Shown: piece by piece, positions 6,164-15,083 of the stretch
Numbering within the stretch: the first letter of the stretch is position 1
How the letters are laid out: each line of letters begins with the position of its first letter
NCBI GenBank assembly: GCA_003666325.1
Contig: QPIL01000104.1
Coordinates: forward strand, 1 to 36,123
DNA from: Methylococcales symbiont of Iophon sp. n. MRB-2018
GTDB taxonomy: Bacteria > Pseudomonadota > Gammaproteobacteria > Methylococcales > Methylomonadaceae
DNA length: 36,123 nt
Direction: 5' to 3'
Position numbers and translations under genes: made by a program
Notes under the pieces: generated by a model
Told to the model about the DNA's origin: nothing
The model's database searches: none
Seen by the model: only the letters and a program-made list of their open reading frames with translations

Positions 6164-6699
6164 CCCTTAAAAACACAACAACCATCTGATTTATAACAAT
6201 AAATTAAACAAAACCATAGAGAAAACAAGCAGTATTTGGTAAAATAACGGCTATTTATTGGTCGTTTTTCTGATAAACCATACTAACAAAATCAACCCCA
6301 AACACAGAGCAACTAAACCTCTTTCATTCAGAGTTATTTGTTGAATAGGATATAAGAGCTGCTTCACTCCCTCCGTCATTCCTGCATGTTCTAAGCAGGA
6401 ATCCAGATACTTAAAACTAGATTCCCGATAACAGACTTCGGGAATGACGTGTAACAGAGGTTCCAGTTACTTTAGTTCTGAATCCTGAATCCTGAATCCT
6501 GAATCCTGAGTCTTTAGTCTTTAGTCTTTAGTCTTTAGTCTTTAGTCTTTAGTCTTTAGTCTTGAGTCTTGAGTCTTGAGTCTTGAGTCTTGAGTCTTGA
6601 GTCTTTAGTCTTTAGTCTTTAGTCTTTAGTCTTTAGTCTTTAGTCTTTAGTCTTGAGTCTTGAGTCTTGAGTCTTGAGTCTTGAGTCTTGAGTCTTGAA
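6164..6699 (-). repeat. Heptamer-tailed repeat element, copy 1
   Basis: On the minus strand the element starts with a 7-bp tandem array (6699-6476). It continues through AAAGTAACTGGAAC into a conserved body and ends at TTTTTAAGGG (6164). The array has 32 units: TTCTGAA, three TCCTGAA, TCCTGAG, then 7 TCTTTAG + 6 TCTTGAG, that 91-bp block repeated exactly, and a final TCTTGAA (plus-strand reading). The body contains a segment of about 70 bp with inverted ends CGTCATTCC/GGAATGACG. It also holds an intact 42-codon ORF at 6251-6379. The rest of the gap 6085-6835 holds no gene. Three further copies are in this window. Confidence 0.9.
6251..6379 (-). other. Possible 42-aa small ORF within repeat element copy 1
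   Basis: An ATG-to-TAG ORF of 42 codons lies in the conserved body. It reads MTEGVKQLLYPIQQ, then ITLNERGLVALC, a hydrophobic helix LGLILLVWFI and a basic tail RKTTNK. That is the layout of a single-span membrane peptide. The same frame is open in copy 4 (31540-31668) but broken by single-base changes in copies 2 and 3. Differences between copies 1 and 4 are mostly non-synonymous, so selection on the peptide is not evident. There is no good ribosome site. It may be incidental. Confidence 0.25.
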
Positions 6700-6835
6700 T
6701 AAAGCATAAAAATAATAAATTTTATAAAATAACTAGCCATTTTATTATTATGAGCTAATCTATATACTGAATAGTTATTAGATGCTTATGGTTTATATCT
6801 AATGTATATTATCTTATTAAACAAGAGGAATTAAC

Positions 6836-7129
6836 ATGCTTCATATTATCAGTAGTTTTCCTGTACCAAGCTCTTTTTTAGACAGTACTCACTCAGGCGA
6901 TACTGTTATTTTTACTGAAAATGCAGTTTTCGCAATGATACAAGAAAACATCGAGAAAGAGGCAATAACAGAAAAAGCTTTTAATCACATTAATCTGTGT
7001 GTGCGAAAAGCTGATTTATTGCTAAAAAATATATCAAACCATGAATTATTGCGAGGTGTTGCGGTTATTGATGACTTACAATACCAAAATGTAATATCTC
7101 CAGATTGTGCAGTCAGGTCTTATAATTAA
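6836..7129 (+). CDS. tusB: TusB/DsrH-like sulfur relay protein
   Basis: This 97-residue protein opens with MLHIISSFPV and continues DSTHSGDTVIFTENAVFAMI. This is the usual start of TusB/DsrH proteins (MLH-[IL]-[IV]-S, then G-D-x-[VIL]-[LI]-x-x-E-[ND]-[GA]-V). The end (VAVIDDLQYQNVISPDC) takes the place of the family's terminal strand and helix. In E. coli TusBCD passes persulfide sulfur toward tRNA thiolation; DsrEFH does the same in sulfur oxidisers. No tusC/D partners are adjacent, which is odd. An AGAGGA ribosome site precedes the ATG. It lies between two inverted repeat elements with the DUF721-like gene. Confidence 0.6.
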   Translation: MLHIISSFPVPSSFLDSTHSGDTVIFTENAVFAMIQENIEKEAITEKAFNHINLCVRKADLLLKNISNHELLRGVAVIDDLQYQNVISPDCAVRSYN

Positions 7130-7165
7130 CAGAGCTTATAATATTAAGGATAATAATTCATCGCT

Positions 7166-7267
7166 ATGAATTTACCACAACTTGCTTCCACTTTGCCTTA
7201 CAAGACACGGCGTAAATACATCCATGCTGTCAACAGTCTTGCGAAACAAAGTGAAAGCAACTTGTAA
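7166..7267 (+). CDS. Doubtful 33-codon ORF in frame with the next gene
   Basis: ATG at 7166 opens a 33-residue ORF (MNLPQLASTLPYKTRRKYIH onward, ending SESNL) that stops at TAA 7265. Only one codon separates this stop from the GTG at 7271, and the frame is the same. AAGGA lies about 17 bases before the ATG, too far for a good ribosome site. It may be a leader ORF, or the first part of a longer gene interrupted by a stop. I do not recognise the peptide. Confidence 0.25.
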   Translation: MNLPQLASTLPYKTRRKYIHAVNSLAKQSESNL

Positions 7268-7270
7268 ACT

Positions 7271-7795
7271 GTGGCTTATGAACAGGCATGGAATATATTT
7301 TTTGAATATTATTCGGGTTTACTGATGGCAAAAAATAATTTTTTTAAATCGGCTTTGGCTTATGAAGGAAAAGTTTTTAGTTATTACAAACAGCAACAAA
7401 AAATTCAACAAAATCTGCTGAATACTATAAAAGCATCATTGCCTGACCGTCTTGCTTGTCATGCTTTGTATTGTGTTGTTACTGAGAAAAAAATCTTGGT
7501 TTATACAGATTCTGCGATCTGGTCATCTCAGCTACGTTTTTATCATCAGCAAATGCTGGAAAAACTGTTGGCATCGAATCAGGGATATTTTGAGGTTCTT
7601 CAAATAAAAATTATTCCTGCGGTAGTTGAAGGGGAAAACAAATTGTCTAACATTATTCCATCAAAAGAAAATATCTCACTTATCTTAGAACAAGCTAATA
7701 ATCAAACTGATGCGTCATTAAAAAATGCATTACTAAAATTAGCGACTACCTTAAACAAACTATCCAAACAACAGAAGTTAGTTAATAAAAAATAG
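7271..7795 (+). CDS. dciA: DUF721/DciA-like protein
   Basis: This protein is up to 174 residues long. The central part carries the DUF721 pattern: LPDRLACHALYCVVTEKKI, then LVYTDSAIWSSQLRFYHQQM followed by LEKLL. It corresponds to the family core in which a strand with a D-S-A-x-W-x-x-x-L-R-F motif is followed by a helix. DciA proteins help load the DnaB replicative helicase in bacteria lacking DnaC. The C-terminal third is low complexity and lysine/asparagine rich. The longest start is GTG at 7271; ATG at 7325 (MAKNNFFKSAL) gives a length closer to family members, and neither has a clear ribosome site. The stop codon lies 9 bases before the heptamer array of repeat copy 2. Confidence 0.62.
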   Translation: MAYEQAWNIFFEYYSGLLMAKNNFFKSALAYEGKVFSYYKQQQKIQQNLLNTIKASLPDRLACHALYCVVTEKKILVYTDSAIWSSQLRFYHQQMLEKLLASNQGYFEVLQIKIIPAVVEGENKLSNIIPSKENISLILEQANNQTDASLKNALLKLATTLNKLSKQQKLVNKK

Positions 7796-7796
7796 T

Positions 7797-8261
7797 TTAA
7801 AGGACTCAGGACTCAGGACTCAGGACTCAGGACTAAAGACTAAAGACTAAAGACTAAAGACTAAAGACTAGAGACTAGAGACTAGAGACTAGAGACTAGA
7901 GACTCAGGACTAAGGACTAAGAACTAAGAACTAAGAACTAAAGTAACTGGAACCTCTGTTACCACACGTCATTCCCGAAGTCTGTTATCGGAAATCTAGT
8001 TTTAAACACTTGGATTCCTGCTTAGAACATGCAGGAATGACGGAGGGAGTGAGGCGGATCTTATACCCTATTCAACAAATAACTCTGAATGAAAGAGCAT
8101 TAGTTGCTCTGTATTTGGGTTGATTTTGTTAGTATGTTTTATCAGCAAAACGACCAATAAATAGCCGTTATTTTACCAAATACTGCTTGTTTTTTTCTAT
8201 GATTTTTGTTTAATTTATTGTTATAAATCAGATGGTTGTTGTGTTTTTAAGGGTTGACTAA
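7797..8261 (+). repeat. Heptamer-tailed repeat element, copy 2 (inverted to copy 1)
   Basis: Nineteen heptamers at 7805-7937 run 4 CTCAGGA, 5 CTAAAGA, 5 CTAGAGA, CTCAGGA, CTAAGGA and 3 CTAAGAA. They are followed by CTAAAGTAACTGGAAC and the body. The body includes the optional segment with ends CGTCATTCC (7968) and GGAATGACG (8042). The right end is TTTTTAAGGGTTGACTAA, whose last bases are shared with copy 3. The small ORF frame starting at 8037 is broken by a missing G near 8110, giving TGA. From 8262 to 8470 I see no gene. Confidence 0.9.
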
Positions 8262-8470
8262 TTTAGTAAGCTCTCAATAACCAAAGGCAAGTAATGTGCG
8301 TTCAGCAATCATATTCTGAATAGAGGAAAGGGTTGTTTGCCCACACCATGACGGTCAGTTAAATACAGCCAGAATGACACCCCCCGTTTTCAGCATGTTT
8401 TCTTAGGGCTGATAAACCTACTTTCGACCTTCATCACTGCGTCTTACCCTGCAAAATTATTATACCCAGC

Positions 8471-8498
8471 CTTGAATCCCAAGTGAAAGACCCCATCA
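8471..8498 (+). promoter_or_regulatory. Sigma-32 heat-shock promoter of the grpE-dnaK operon
   Basis: CTTGAA (8471-8476), a 14-base spacer and CCCCATCA (8491-8498) match the sigma-32 consensus (CTTGAAA - 13 to 17 - CCCCATNT) almost perfectly. It lies 37 bases before the grpE start. The position, directly upstream of the chaperone genes, makes heat-shock control by RpoH very likely. Confidence 0.88.
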
Positions 8499-8534
8499 TA
8501 AACAACATCGCAATATAGCATTTTGGAGTGGTAA

Positions 8535-9278
8535 ATGAGTAATGAGAATAGCATGTCTGATGAAAAATCAGATAGCGAATTAATTGGGGAAGTTCTGGAA
8601 CCAATTTCAGAAAATGATAAACAAAATGATCAGCTTGAAACGGATGAAACAAGTAATGAGTTAGAGACAGAAGCTAATAAGAAAGAGGCTGAACAGGATC
8701 AACCCGTTGAAGAAATATCGTTAGAAATGCTGCAAAAACAATTAAAACAGGCTGAAAAAAAAGCAACAGAAAATTGGGATAAAGCCGTTCGATCTCAGGC
8801 TGAAATGCAGAACTTGAAAAGAAGAACGCAAAAGGATTTAGAAAGTGCACATAAATATGCTTTGGAGCGATTTGCTAAAGAATTGTTGGCTGTGATTGAT
8901 AGTCTGGAGTTAGGTATTCAAGCATCAACCAGTGATAACCCAGAAGTGGTTGCTTTAAGAGAAGGCAGTGCCTTAACCATTAAGCAGTTTGAAACTGTGT
9001 TTTCCAAGTTTAATATAGAAGCGATAGAACCTGCGGGACAGCCCTTTAATCCAGAATTACATCAAGCGATGACCATGCAGCCCAGTGCTGATGTCAAGCC
9101 AAATACAGTGTTAAATGTTTTTCAAAAAGGATATGTTTTGAATGGACGTTTGATTCGTCCAGCAATGGTTGTGGTTTCTCAAGCCGTTAAAAATGCTGAG
9201 GATCAAGCTGATAATACAATAGAAAGTGAGGATAATAAACCAGCAAGTGATTCAATAAACTTAGATGAACAAGCTTGA
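8535..9278 (+). CDS. grpE: Nucleotide exchange factor GrpE
   Basis: This 247-residue co-chaperone releases ADP from DnaK and so resets it for another folding cycle. An acidic, glutamate/aspartate-rich N-terminal extension of about 75 residues precedes the long coiled-coil helix (EMLQKQLKQAEKKATENWDK and onward). The C-terminal beta domain carries the family signature around FNPELHQAMTMQPSADVKPN and VLNVFQKGYVLNGRLIRPAM. It is somewhat longer than E. coli GrpE (197 residues) because of acidic tails at both ends. GGAG lies upstream of the ATG. It is the first gene after the sigma-32 promoter. Confidence 0.95.
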   Translation: MSNENSMSDEKSDSELIGEVLEPISENDKQNDQLETDETSNELETEANKKEAEQDQPVEEISLEMLQKQLKQAEKKATENWDKAVRSQAEMQNLKRRTQKDLESAHKYALERFAKELLAVIDSLELGIQASTSDNPEVVALREGSALTIKQFETVFSKFNIEAIEPAGQPFNPELHQAMTMQPSADVKPNTVLNVFQKGYVLNGRLIRPAMVVVSQAVKNAEDQADNTIESEDNKPASDSINLDEQA

Positions 9279-9340
9279 AATAAACAAAATAAACCTTATA
9301 TAGATACCATACAAAATAACATTAAAGTCTGGAGAGTCAA

Positions 9341-11278
9341 ATGGCTAAAATAATTGGAATTGATTTAGGTACCACAAATTCATGTGTGGCCGTATTAGAA
9401 AATGGCACATCAAGAGTCATTGAGAATAGTGAAGGTGCGCGTACTACACCTTCCATTGTTGCCTTTACTGGTGATGAAGAAGTTTTGGTTGGGCAGGCTG
9501 CAAAAAGACAAGCCGTCACAAACCCTAAAAACACCTTATTTGCAATCAAACGTTTAATCGGTCGAAAATTTAAAGATGATGTGGTGCAAAAAGACATCAA
9601 AATGGTGCCTTATAATATTGTTGGAGCTGACAATGGTGATGCTTGGGTTGAGTGTCATGGTAAAAAAATGGCAGCCCCTGAAGTTTCATCACGTATTTTA
9701 ATGAAGCTTAAAAAAGATGCGGAAGCCTTTTTGGGTGAAGAAGTGACAGAAGCGGTTATTACTGTCCCTGCATATTTTAATGACTCACAGCGTCAAGCGA
9801 CCAAAGATGCGGGACGCATTGCAGGTCTAGAAGTAAAACGTATTATTAATGAGCCAACAGCGGCAGCGTTAGCGTTTGGTATGGATAAGCCACGAGGTGA
9901 CTCAACCATTGTGGTTTATGATTTGGGTGGTGGTACATTCGATATTTCTATTATTGAAATTGCAGAAATTGAAGGTGAACATCAATTTGAAGTGTTATCA
10001 ACTAATGGTGATACTTTCTTAGGTGGCGAAGATTTTGATTTAAGAATTATTGACTTTTTGGCGGATGAATTTAAAAAAGATAATGGTGTTGATTTACATA
10101 ATGATCCATTAGCACTACAACGTCTTAAAGAGGCTGCAGAAAAAGCCAAAATTGAATTGTCATCCTCTGAGCAGACTGATATTAATCTTCCCTATGTCAC
10201 TGCAGATGCGTCAGGCCCTAAGCATCTAAATGTTAAATTAACGCGCGCAAAATTAGAATCATTGGTTGATGATTTAATAGAAAGAACAAAAATACCTTGT
10301 GAAAAAGCATTAAAAGATGCAGGTCTATCTGCATCAGAAATTGATGATGTGATTATCGTCGGTGGTCAAACACGCATGCCTAAAGTGCAAAAGATTGTAG
10401 CAAGCATTTTTGCTAAAGAACCCCGTAAAGATGTGAACCCTGATGAAGCCGTTGCCTTAGGTGCTGCCATTCAAGCGGGTGTTTTAGGTGGAGATGTTAA
10501 AGACGTATTGTTGCTGGATGTGACACCACTATCTTTGGGTATTGAGACAATGGGCGGTGTAATGACCAAACTGATTGATAAAAATACCACGATACCTACT
10601 AATGCTTCCCAAGTGTTTTCTACGGCTGAAGATAATCAAACAGCAGTAACTGTTCATGTTTTACAAGGTGAACGTGAAGTGGCTAGTGGTAATAAATCAT
10701 TGGGTCGTTTTGATTTAACCGATATTCCACCTGCACAGCGTGGTATTCCACAGGTTGAAGTATCATTTGACATTGATGCTAATGGTATTCTCAATGTTTC
10801 AGCTAAAGATAAAGCAACAGGTAAAGAGCAATCGATTGTGGTGACTGCTTCTAGTGGTTTATCGGATGATGAGGTTGATCGTATGATTAAAGATGCTGAA
10901 GCACATGCTGATGAAGATAAGAAAGTGACTGAATTAGTTTCTGCAAGAAACTCTGCAGAAGGCATGATTAATGCCACTGAAAAATCTATGGAAGAATTAG
11001 GAGATCAAGTCGGCGAAGATGAAAAAACAGCGATTGATGCAGCAGTATCTGAACTAAAAGAGGTGCTTAAAGCAGATGATAAAGATGCTATCGAAGCAAA
11101 AACAACAGCATTAACTGAATTGTCTGGTAAATTGGCTGAGCGTGTGTACGCACAAAAAGCAGAAGCAGAAGGCGCACCTTCTGAAGCAGGTTCAGCAACT
11201 ACAAATGAGTCTACAGCTCCCGACGACAATGTGGTTGATGCTGAGTTTGAAGAAGTAAAAGACGACGATAATAAATAA
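9341..11278 (+). CDS. dnaK: Chaperone protein DnaK (Hsp70)
   Basis: This 645-residue ATP-dependent chaperone binds exposed hydrophobic peptide segments and works with DnaJ and GrpE. The three Hsp70 signatures are visible: [14 protein letters not shown] at the start, [15 protein letters not shown] near 195, and [15 protein letters not shown] near 340. The substrate-binding domain starts around residue 385 after the linker [19 protein letters not shown]. The lid is alanine/lysine rich, and the protein ends [11 protein letters not shown], close to the canonical EEVKDD tail. The length is normal for the family. GGAGAG lies 7 bases before the ATG. A hairpin terminator follows. Confidence 0.98.
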   Translation: MAKIIGIDLGTTNSCVAVLENGTSRVIENSEGARTTPSIVAFTGDEEVLVGQAAKRQAVTNPKNTLFAIKRLIGRKFKDDVVQKDIKMVPYNIVGADNGDAWVECHGKKMAAPEVSSRILMKLKKDAEAFLGEEVTEAVITVPAYFNDSQRQATKDAGRIAGLEVKRIINEPTAAALAFGMDKPRGDSTIVVYDLGGGTFDISIIEIAEIEGEHQFEVLSTNGDTFLGGEDFDLRIIDFLADEFKKDNGVDLHNDPLALQRLKEAAEKAKIELSSSEQTDINLPYVTADASGPKHLNVKLTRAKLESLVDDLIERTKIPCEKALKDAGLSASEIDDVIIVGGQTRMPKVQKIVASIFAKEPRKDVNPDEAVALGAAIQAGVLGGDVKDVLLLDVTPLSLGIETMGGVMTKLIDKNTTIPTNASQVFSTAEDNQTAVTVHVLQGEREVASGNKSLGRFDLTDIPPAQRGIPQVEVSFDIDANGILNVSAKDKATGKEQSIVVTASSGLSDDEVDRMIKDAEAHADEDKKVTELVSARNSAEGMINATEKSMEELGDQVGEDEKTAIDAAVSELKEVLKADDKDAIEAKTTALTELSGKLAERVYAQKAEAEGAPSEAGSATTNESTAPDDNVVDAEFEEVKDDDNK

Positions 11279-11290
11279 GTCGTTCCTGAT

Positions 11291-11316
11291 AAGGGCTATT
11301 TTATAGCCCTTTTTTC
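11291..11316 (+). terminator. Rho-independent terminator after dnaK
   Basis: AAGGGCTAT (11291-11299), a TTT loop and ATAGCCCTT (11303-11311) form a perfect 9-bp stem followed by a run of T. It lies 13 bases after the dnaK stop and about 55 before dnaJ. It probably attenuates rather than fully ends transcription, giving more DnaK than DnaJ. Confidence 0.85.
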
Positions 11317-11371
11317 CTTAAAAAGTAGACTATAAAAAAATTACCGATTCTTACTGGCAATTATTTACCTT

Positions 11372-12520
11372 ATGGCAAAAGAAGATTTTTATAAAATTCT
11401 GGGTGTTGAAAAAAATGCCAGTGATGCTGAATTAAAAAAGAGCTATAAAAGCTCAGCAATGAAATATCACCCTGACAGAAATACCGATAATCCTGATCAG
11501 GCTGAAAAAAAATTTAAAAAAGCCAAGCAGGCTTATGAAATTCTGTCTGACCCCAAAAAAAGAACGGCTTATGATCAGTTTGGTCATGCTGGTATTGAGC
11601 AAGGAATGGGTAGTGGTTCAGGAGGTTTTGGCGGCGGTGGTGCTGATTTCGGTGATATCTTTGGTGATGTTTTTGGTGATATCTTTGGTGGTGCAGGCGG
11701 TAGCGGTCGTAGACGAAGCAGTGGACAAGGTGGGGCCGATTTACGCTATAACTTGGAATTAACGCTAGAGAGAGCGGTGGGTGGTACAGAAGCTTCTGTG
11801 AGAGTGCCGTTAAAAGTAGTTTGTGGTGAATGTAAAGGCTCGGGTGCTAAAAAAGGTTCAAGCCCTGTGACTTGTACAAGTTGTCAAGGTCACGGTCAAG
11901 TCAGGATGCAGCAAGGCTTTTTTTCTGTTCAGCAAACTTGTCCTAGCTGTAAAGGTAGCGGCTCGCAGATAAAAGATCCATGTCGCCCATGTCGTGGACA
12001 GGGTCGAGTTCAAGACAATAAAACCTTGTCTGTTAAAGTGCCAGCTGGAGTGGATAATGGTGATCGTATACGATTAGCAGGAGAGGGAGAAGCTGGTGTT
12101 AATGGTGGACCATCGGGTGATTTATATGTACAGATTCAAGTTAAAGACCATCATATTTTTACTCGCGATGAGGCCAATTTATACTGCGAAGTACCCATTA
12201 GTTTTCCAGCAGCTTGTTTGGGAGGGGAATTAGAAGTTCCTACTTTGAATGGTCGAGTAAAATTAAAAATACCGGCAGAAACCCAAACAGGAAAGTTATT
12301 TAGACTCAGAGGCAAAGGTGTGAAGCCTGTCCGTGGTGGTGCAGTGGGTGATCTACTGTGTAAAGTTCAAATAGAAACCCCTGTTCGCTTAACAAAGGAG
12401 CAAAAAGCATTGCTTGCAGATCTAAAACAGTCATTATCCGATGGTGGTAAAAAACACAGTCCACAAGAGCATGGCTGGACTGATGGTGTGAAAAGTTTTT
12501 TTGATAAATTGACTGGCTAA
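11372..12520 (+). CDS. dnaJ: Chaperone protein DnaJ (Hsp40)
   Basis: This 382-residue type I J-protein delivers clients to DnaK and stimulates its ATPase. The J domain (1-70) has the essential HPD in KYHPDRN. A long glycine/phenylalanine-rich linker follows at about 77-120. Then come four zinc-finger repeats, [24 protein letters not shown] and CRPCRGQG, and the C-terminal substrate-binding and dimerisation domains. Length and domain order are standard. It is separated from dnaK by a terminator-like hairpin, and only 3 bases lie between it and dapB. Confidence 0.97.
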   Translation: MAKEDFYKILGVEKNASDAELKKSYKSSAMKYHPDRNTDNPDQAEKKFKKAKQAYEILSDPKKRTAYDQFGHAGIEQGMGSGSGGFGGGGADFGDIFGDVFGDIFGGAGGSGRRRSSGQGGADLRYNLELTLERAVGGTEASVRVPLKVVCGECKGSGAKKGSSPVTCTSCQGHGQVRMQQGFFSVQQTCPSCKGSGSQIKDPCRPCRGQGRVQDNKTLSVKVPAGVDNGDRIRLAGEGEAGVNGGPSGDLYVQIQVKDHHIFTRDEANLYCEVPISFPAACLGGELEVPTLNGRVKLKIPAETQTGKLFRLRGKGVKPVRGGAVGDLLCKVQIETPVRLTKEQKALLADLKQSLSDGGKKHSPQEHGWTDGVKSFFDKLTG

Positions 12521-13324
<804 letters not shown>

Positions 13325-13408
13325 CTGTTATAAATATTTTTTAGGTACTTTGCTCAAAATAGAAAAATCAATGGATTTGGGAATAATACCCTCTGAGAAG
13401 AAAAGACA

Positions 13409-14488
13409 TTACTGCCCATAATCTCTGAGTGTTTGCTCCAAAAGTTGTTGATCTACACTGATAGGTAAGGCTGCTTTTCCTATAGCTTCAAGTAAAATAA
13501 CTCTTATTTTGCCATCCACGTTTTTCTTGTCTACCGACATTAACTCAATAAATTGTGCGACATCCATTTTCTTTGGAGGAATAACAGGCAATTGCGCCTG
13601 TTTTAATAGCTTAATTATTCTGTCAACATCCTGAGTAGAAATCCAACCCAGTCTGTGAGATAAATCTGCGGCATATCCCATACCAATCGCAACAGCTTCA
13701 CCATGAATATACACACCATATCCCATCCCTGTTTCAATGGCATGTCCAAAGGTATGCCCTAAATTTAAGATAGCTCGGATGCCCGATTCAAACTCATCTT
13801 CAGCAACAATCTCTGCCTTATTGATGCAGGAACGCTCAATAACATAAGCAAGAGCCTCTTTATCTCTGGCTAGCAATAAAGACATATTTTTTTCTAGCCA
13901 TTCAAATAATGCCAGATCTCTAATTAATCCATATTTGATAATCTCAGCAATGCCTGCAACCAAATGCCGATCATCAAGAGTATCTAAAACATCAATATCA
14001 GCAATGACACATTGAGGCTGATAAAATGCACCAATCATATTTTTGCCTAACGGGTGATTAACCCCTGTTTTCCCTCCAACAGATGAGTCAACCTGTGCTA
14101 ACACCGTGGTCGGTATCTGTATAAAAAAAACACCTCGTTGATAACATGCGGCGGCAAAGCCGCCCATATCTCCTATAACACCACCTCCTAATGCGAGTAA
14201 TGTCGCATTTCGGCTGTATTTTTTCTCAAGCAAAAGGTCAAATATTTTTGTCAAATACTCTAAACTTTTATACTGTTCGCCATCTGGAAGTTCTATTGTT
14301 TCAACTTGAAATGTAGGTAAACTTTTTATAACTTTCTCAAGATATAACGCTGAAACCGTGGTATTAGTGACTATTAAAACTTGCTTGGACTTGATATGTT
14401 TTTGCATCAAGGTTTGCTGCCCCAACAAATTTGAACCAATATATATGGGATATGACTTTTCACCTAATTCAACACACAACTGTTTCAT
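13409..14488 (-). CDS. aroB: 3-dehydroquinate synthase
   Basis: This 359-residue enzyme converts DAHP to 3-dehydroquinate, the second step of the shikimate pathway. The NAD-binding loop [20 protein letters not shown] is followed by [20 protein letters not shown], the most conserved block of the family. Metal ligands are visible in E-(A)-E near 190 and in [11 protein letters not shown], with a second His in [11 protein letters not shown]. The length is typical. It lies 9 bases after aroK, forming the usual aroK-aroB pair at the end of the pil cluster. Confidence 0.97.
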   Translation of the reverse strand: MKQLCVELGEKSYPIYIGSNLLGQQTLMQKHIKSKQVLIVTNTTVSALYLEKVIKSLPTFQVETIELPDGEQYKSLEYLTKIFDLLLEKKYSRNATLLALGGGVIGDMGGFAAACYQRGVFFIQIPTTVLAQVDSSVGGKTGVNHPLGKNMIGAFYQPQCVIADIDVLDTLDDRHLVAGIAEIIKYGLIRDLALFEWLEKNMSLLLARDKEALAYVIERSCINKAEIVAEDEFESGIRAILNLGHTFGHAIETGMGYGVYIHGEAVAIGMGYAADLSHRLGWISTQDVDRIIKLLKQAQLPVIPPKKMDVAQFIELMSVDKKNVDGKIRVILLEAIGKAALPISVDQQLLEQTLRDYGQ

Positions 14489-14497
14489 TTATTTTCT

Positions 14498-15016
14498 TTA
14501 AACTGATTGGTATTCATTTAAAACTTTTTGTACTACCTCTTTACTTTCCATAGAACTGGTTTCTATTTGAAAATCTGAACAGGATAAATAAAAGCACTCT
14601 CTTTCTGCAAACAATGTTTCTATTGTTTTTCTTGGGTCATCGGTACAAAGCAACGGTCTTTGCCTGTCCCTTTTAGTTCTTTGTAAGATTTTATCAACAG
14701 AACATTGTAAATACACTATAAATCCATTATTTTTTAGCACTTGTCGATTAGACTCTTTTAGAATAGCACCACCACCCGTAGCCAAAACAATACCACTGAG
14801 TTGTGTTAGCTCATTAATCATCTTTTGTTCGCGAGTTCTAAAGCCTTTTTCTCCTTCATATTCAAAAATAGTAGCAATATCAACCCCAGTTTGTTCTTCA
14901 ATTGCTTTGTCACTGTCATAAAAAGGTAATTGCAGTGATTTAGCTAATTGTCTTCCTATCGTGGTTTTACCGGCTCCCATCAGACCAATTAAATATATAT
15001 TTTCTGCAGATTTCAT
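14498..15016 (-). CDS. aroK: Shikimate kinase
   Basis: This 172-residue enzyme phosphorylates shikimate at the 3-hydroxyl using ATP. The Walker A loop GLMGAGKTTIGRQLA is at the start. The shikimate-binding parts are the acidic D-S-D motif (PFYDSDKAIEEQTG), the Arg in GEKGFRTREQ and the glycine-rich LATGGGAIL. The lid carries RDRQRPLL. Its place between pilQ and aroB is the common gammaproteobacterial order. The 67-base gap to pilQ may contain its own promoter or a weak terminator, but neither is clear. Confidence 0.96.
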   Translation of the reverse strand: MKSAENIYLIGLMGAGKTTIGRQLAKSLQLPFYDSDKAIEEQTGVDIATIFEYEGEKGFRTREQKMINELTQLSGIVLATGGGAILKESNRQVLKNNGFIVYLQCSVDKILQRTKRDRQRPLLCTDDPRKTIETLFAERECFYLSCSDFQIETSSMESKEVVQKVLNEYQSV

Positions 15017-15083
15017 TATTAACTATATATTAAAAGCGATAAAAAAAGGGGTATTATAAATACTTTTATTTTTTTGTAATTTA

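Noticed and set aside
6476-6699. CRISPR array
   Set aside because: The repeats are contiguous 7-bp units without spacers, and no cas genes are nearby; this is a simple tandem array.
9337-9600. Antisense ORFs inside dnaK (also 10654-10977 and 11005-11229)
   Set aside because: They are mirror-frame shadows of a strongly conserved gene with no motifs of their own.
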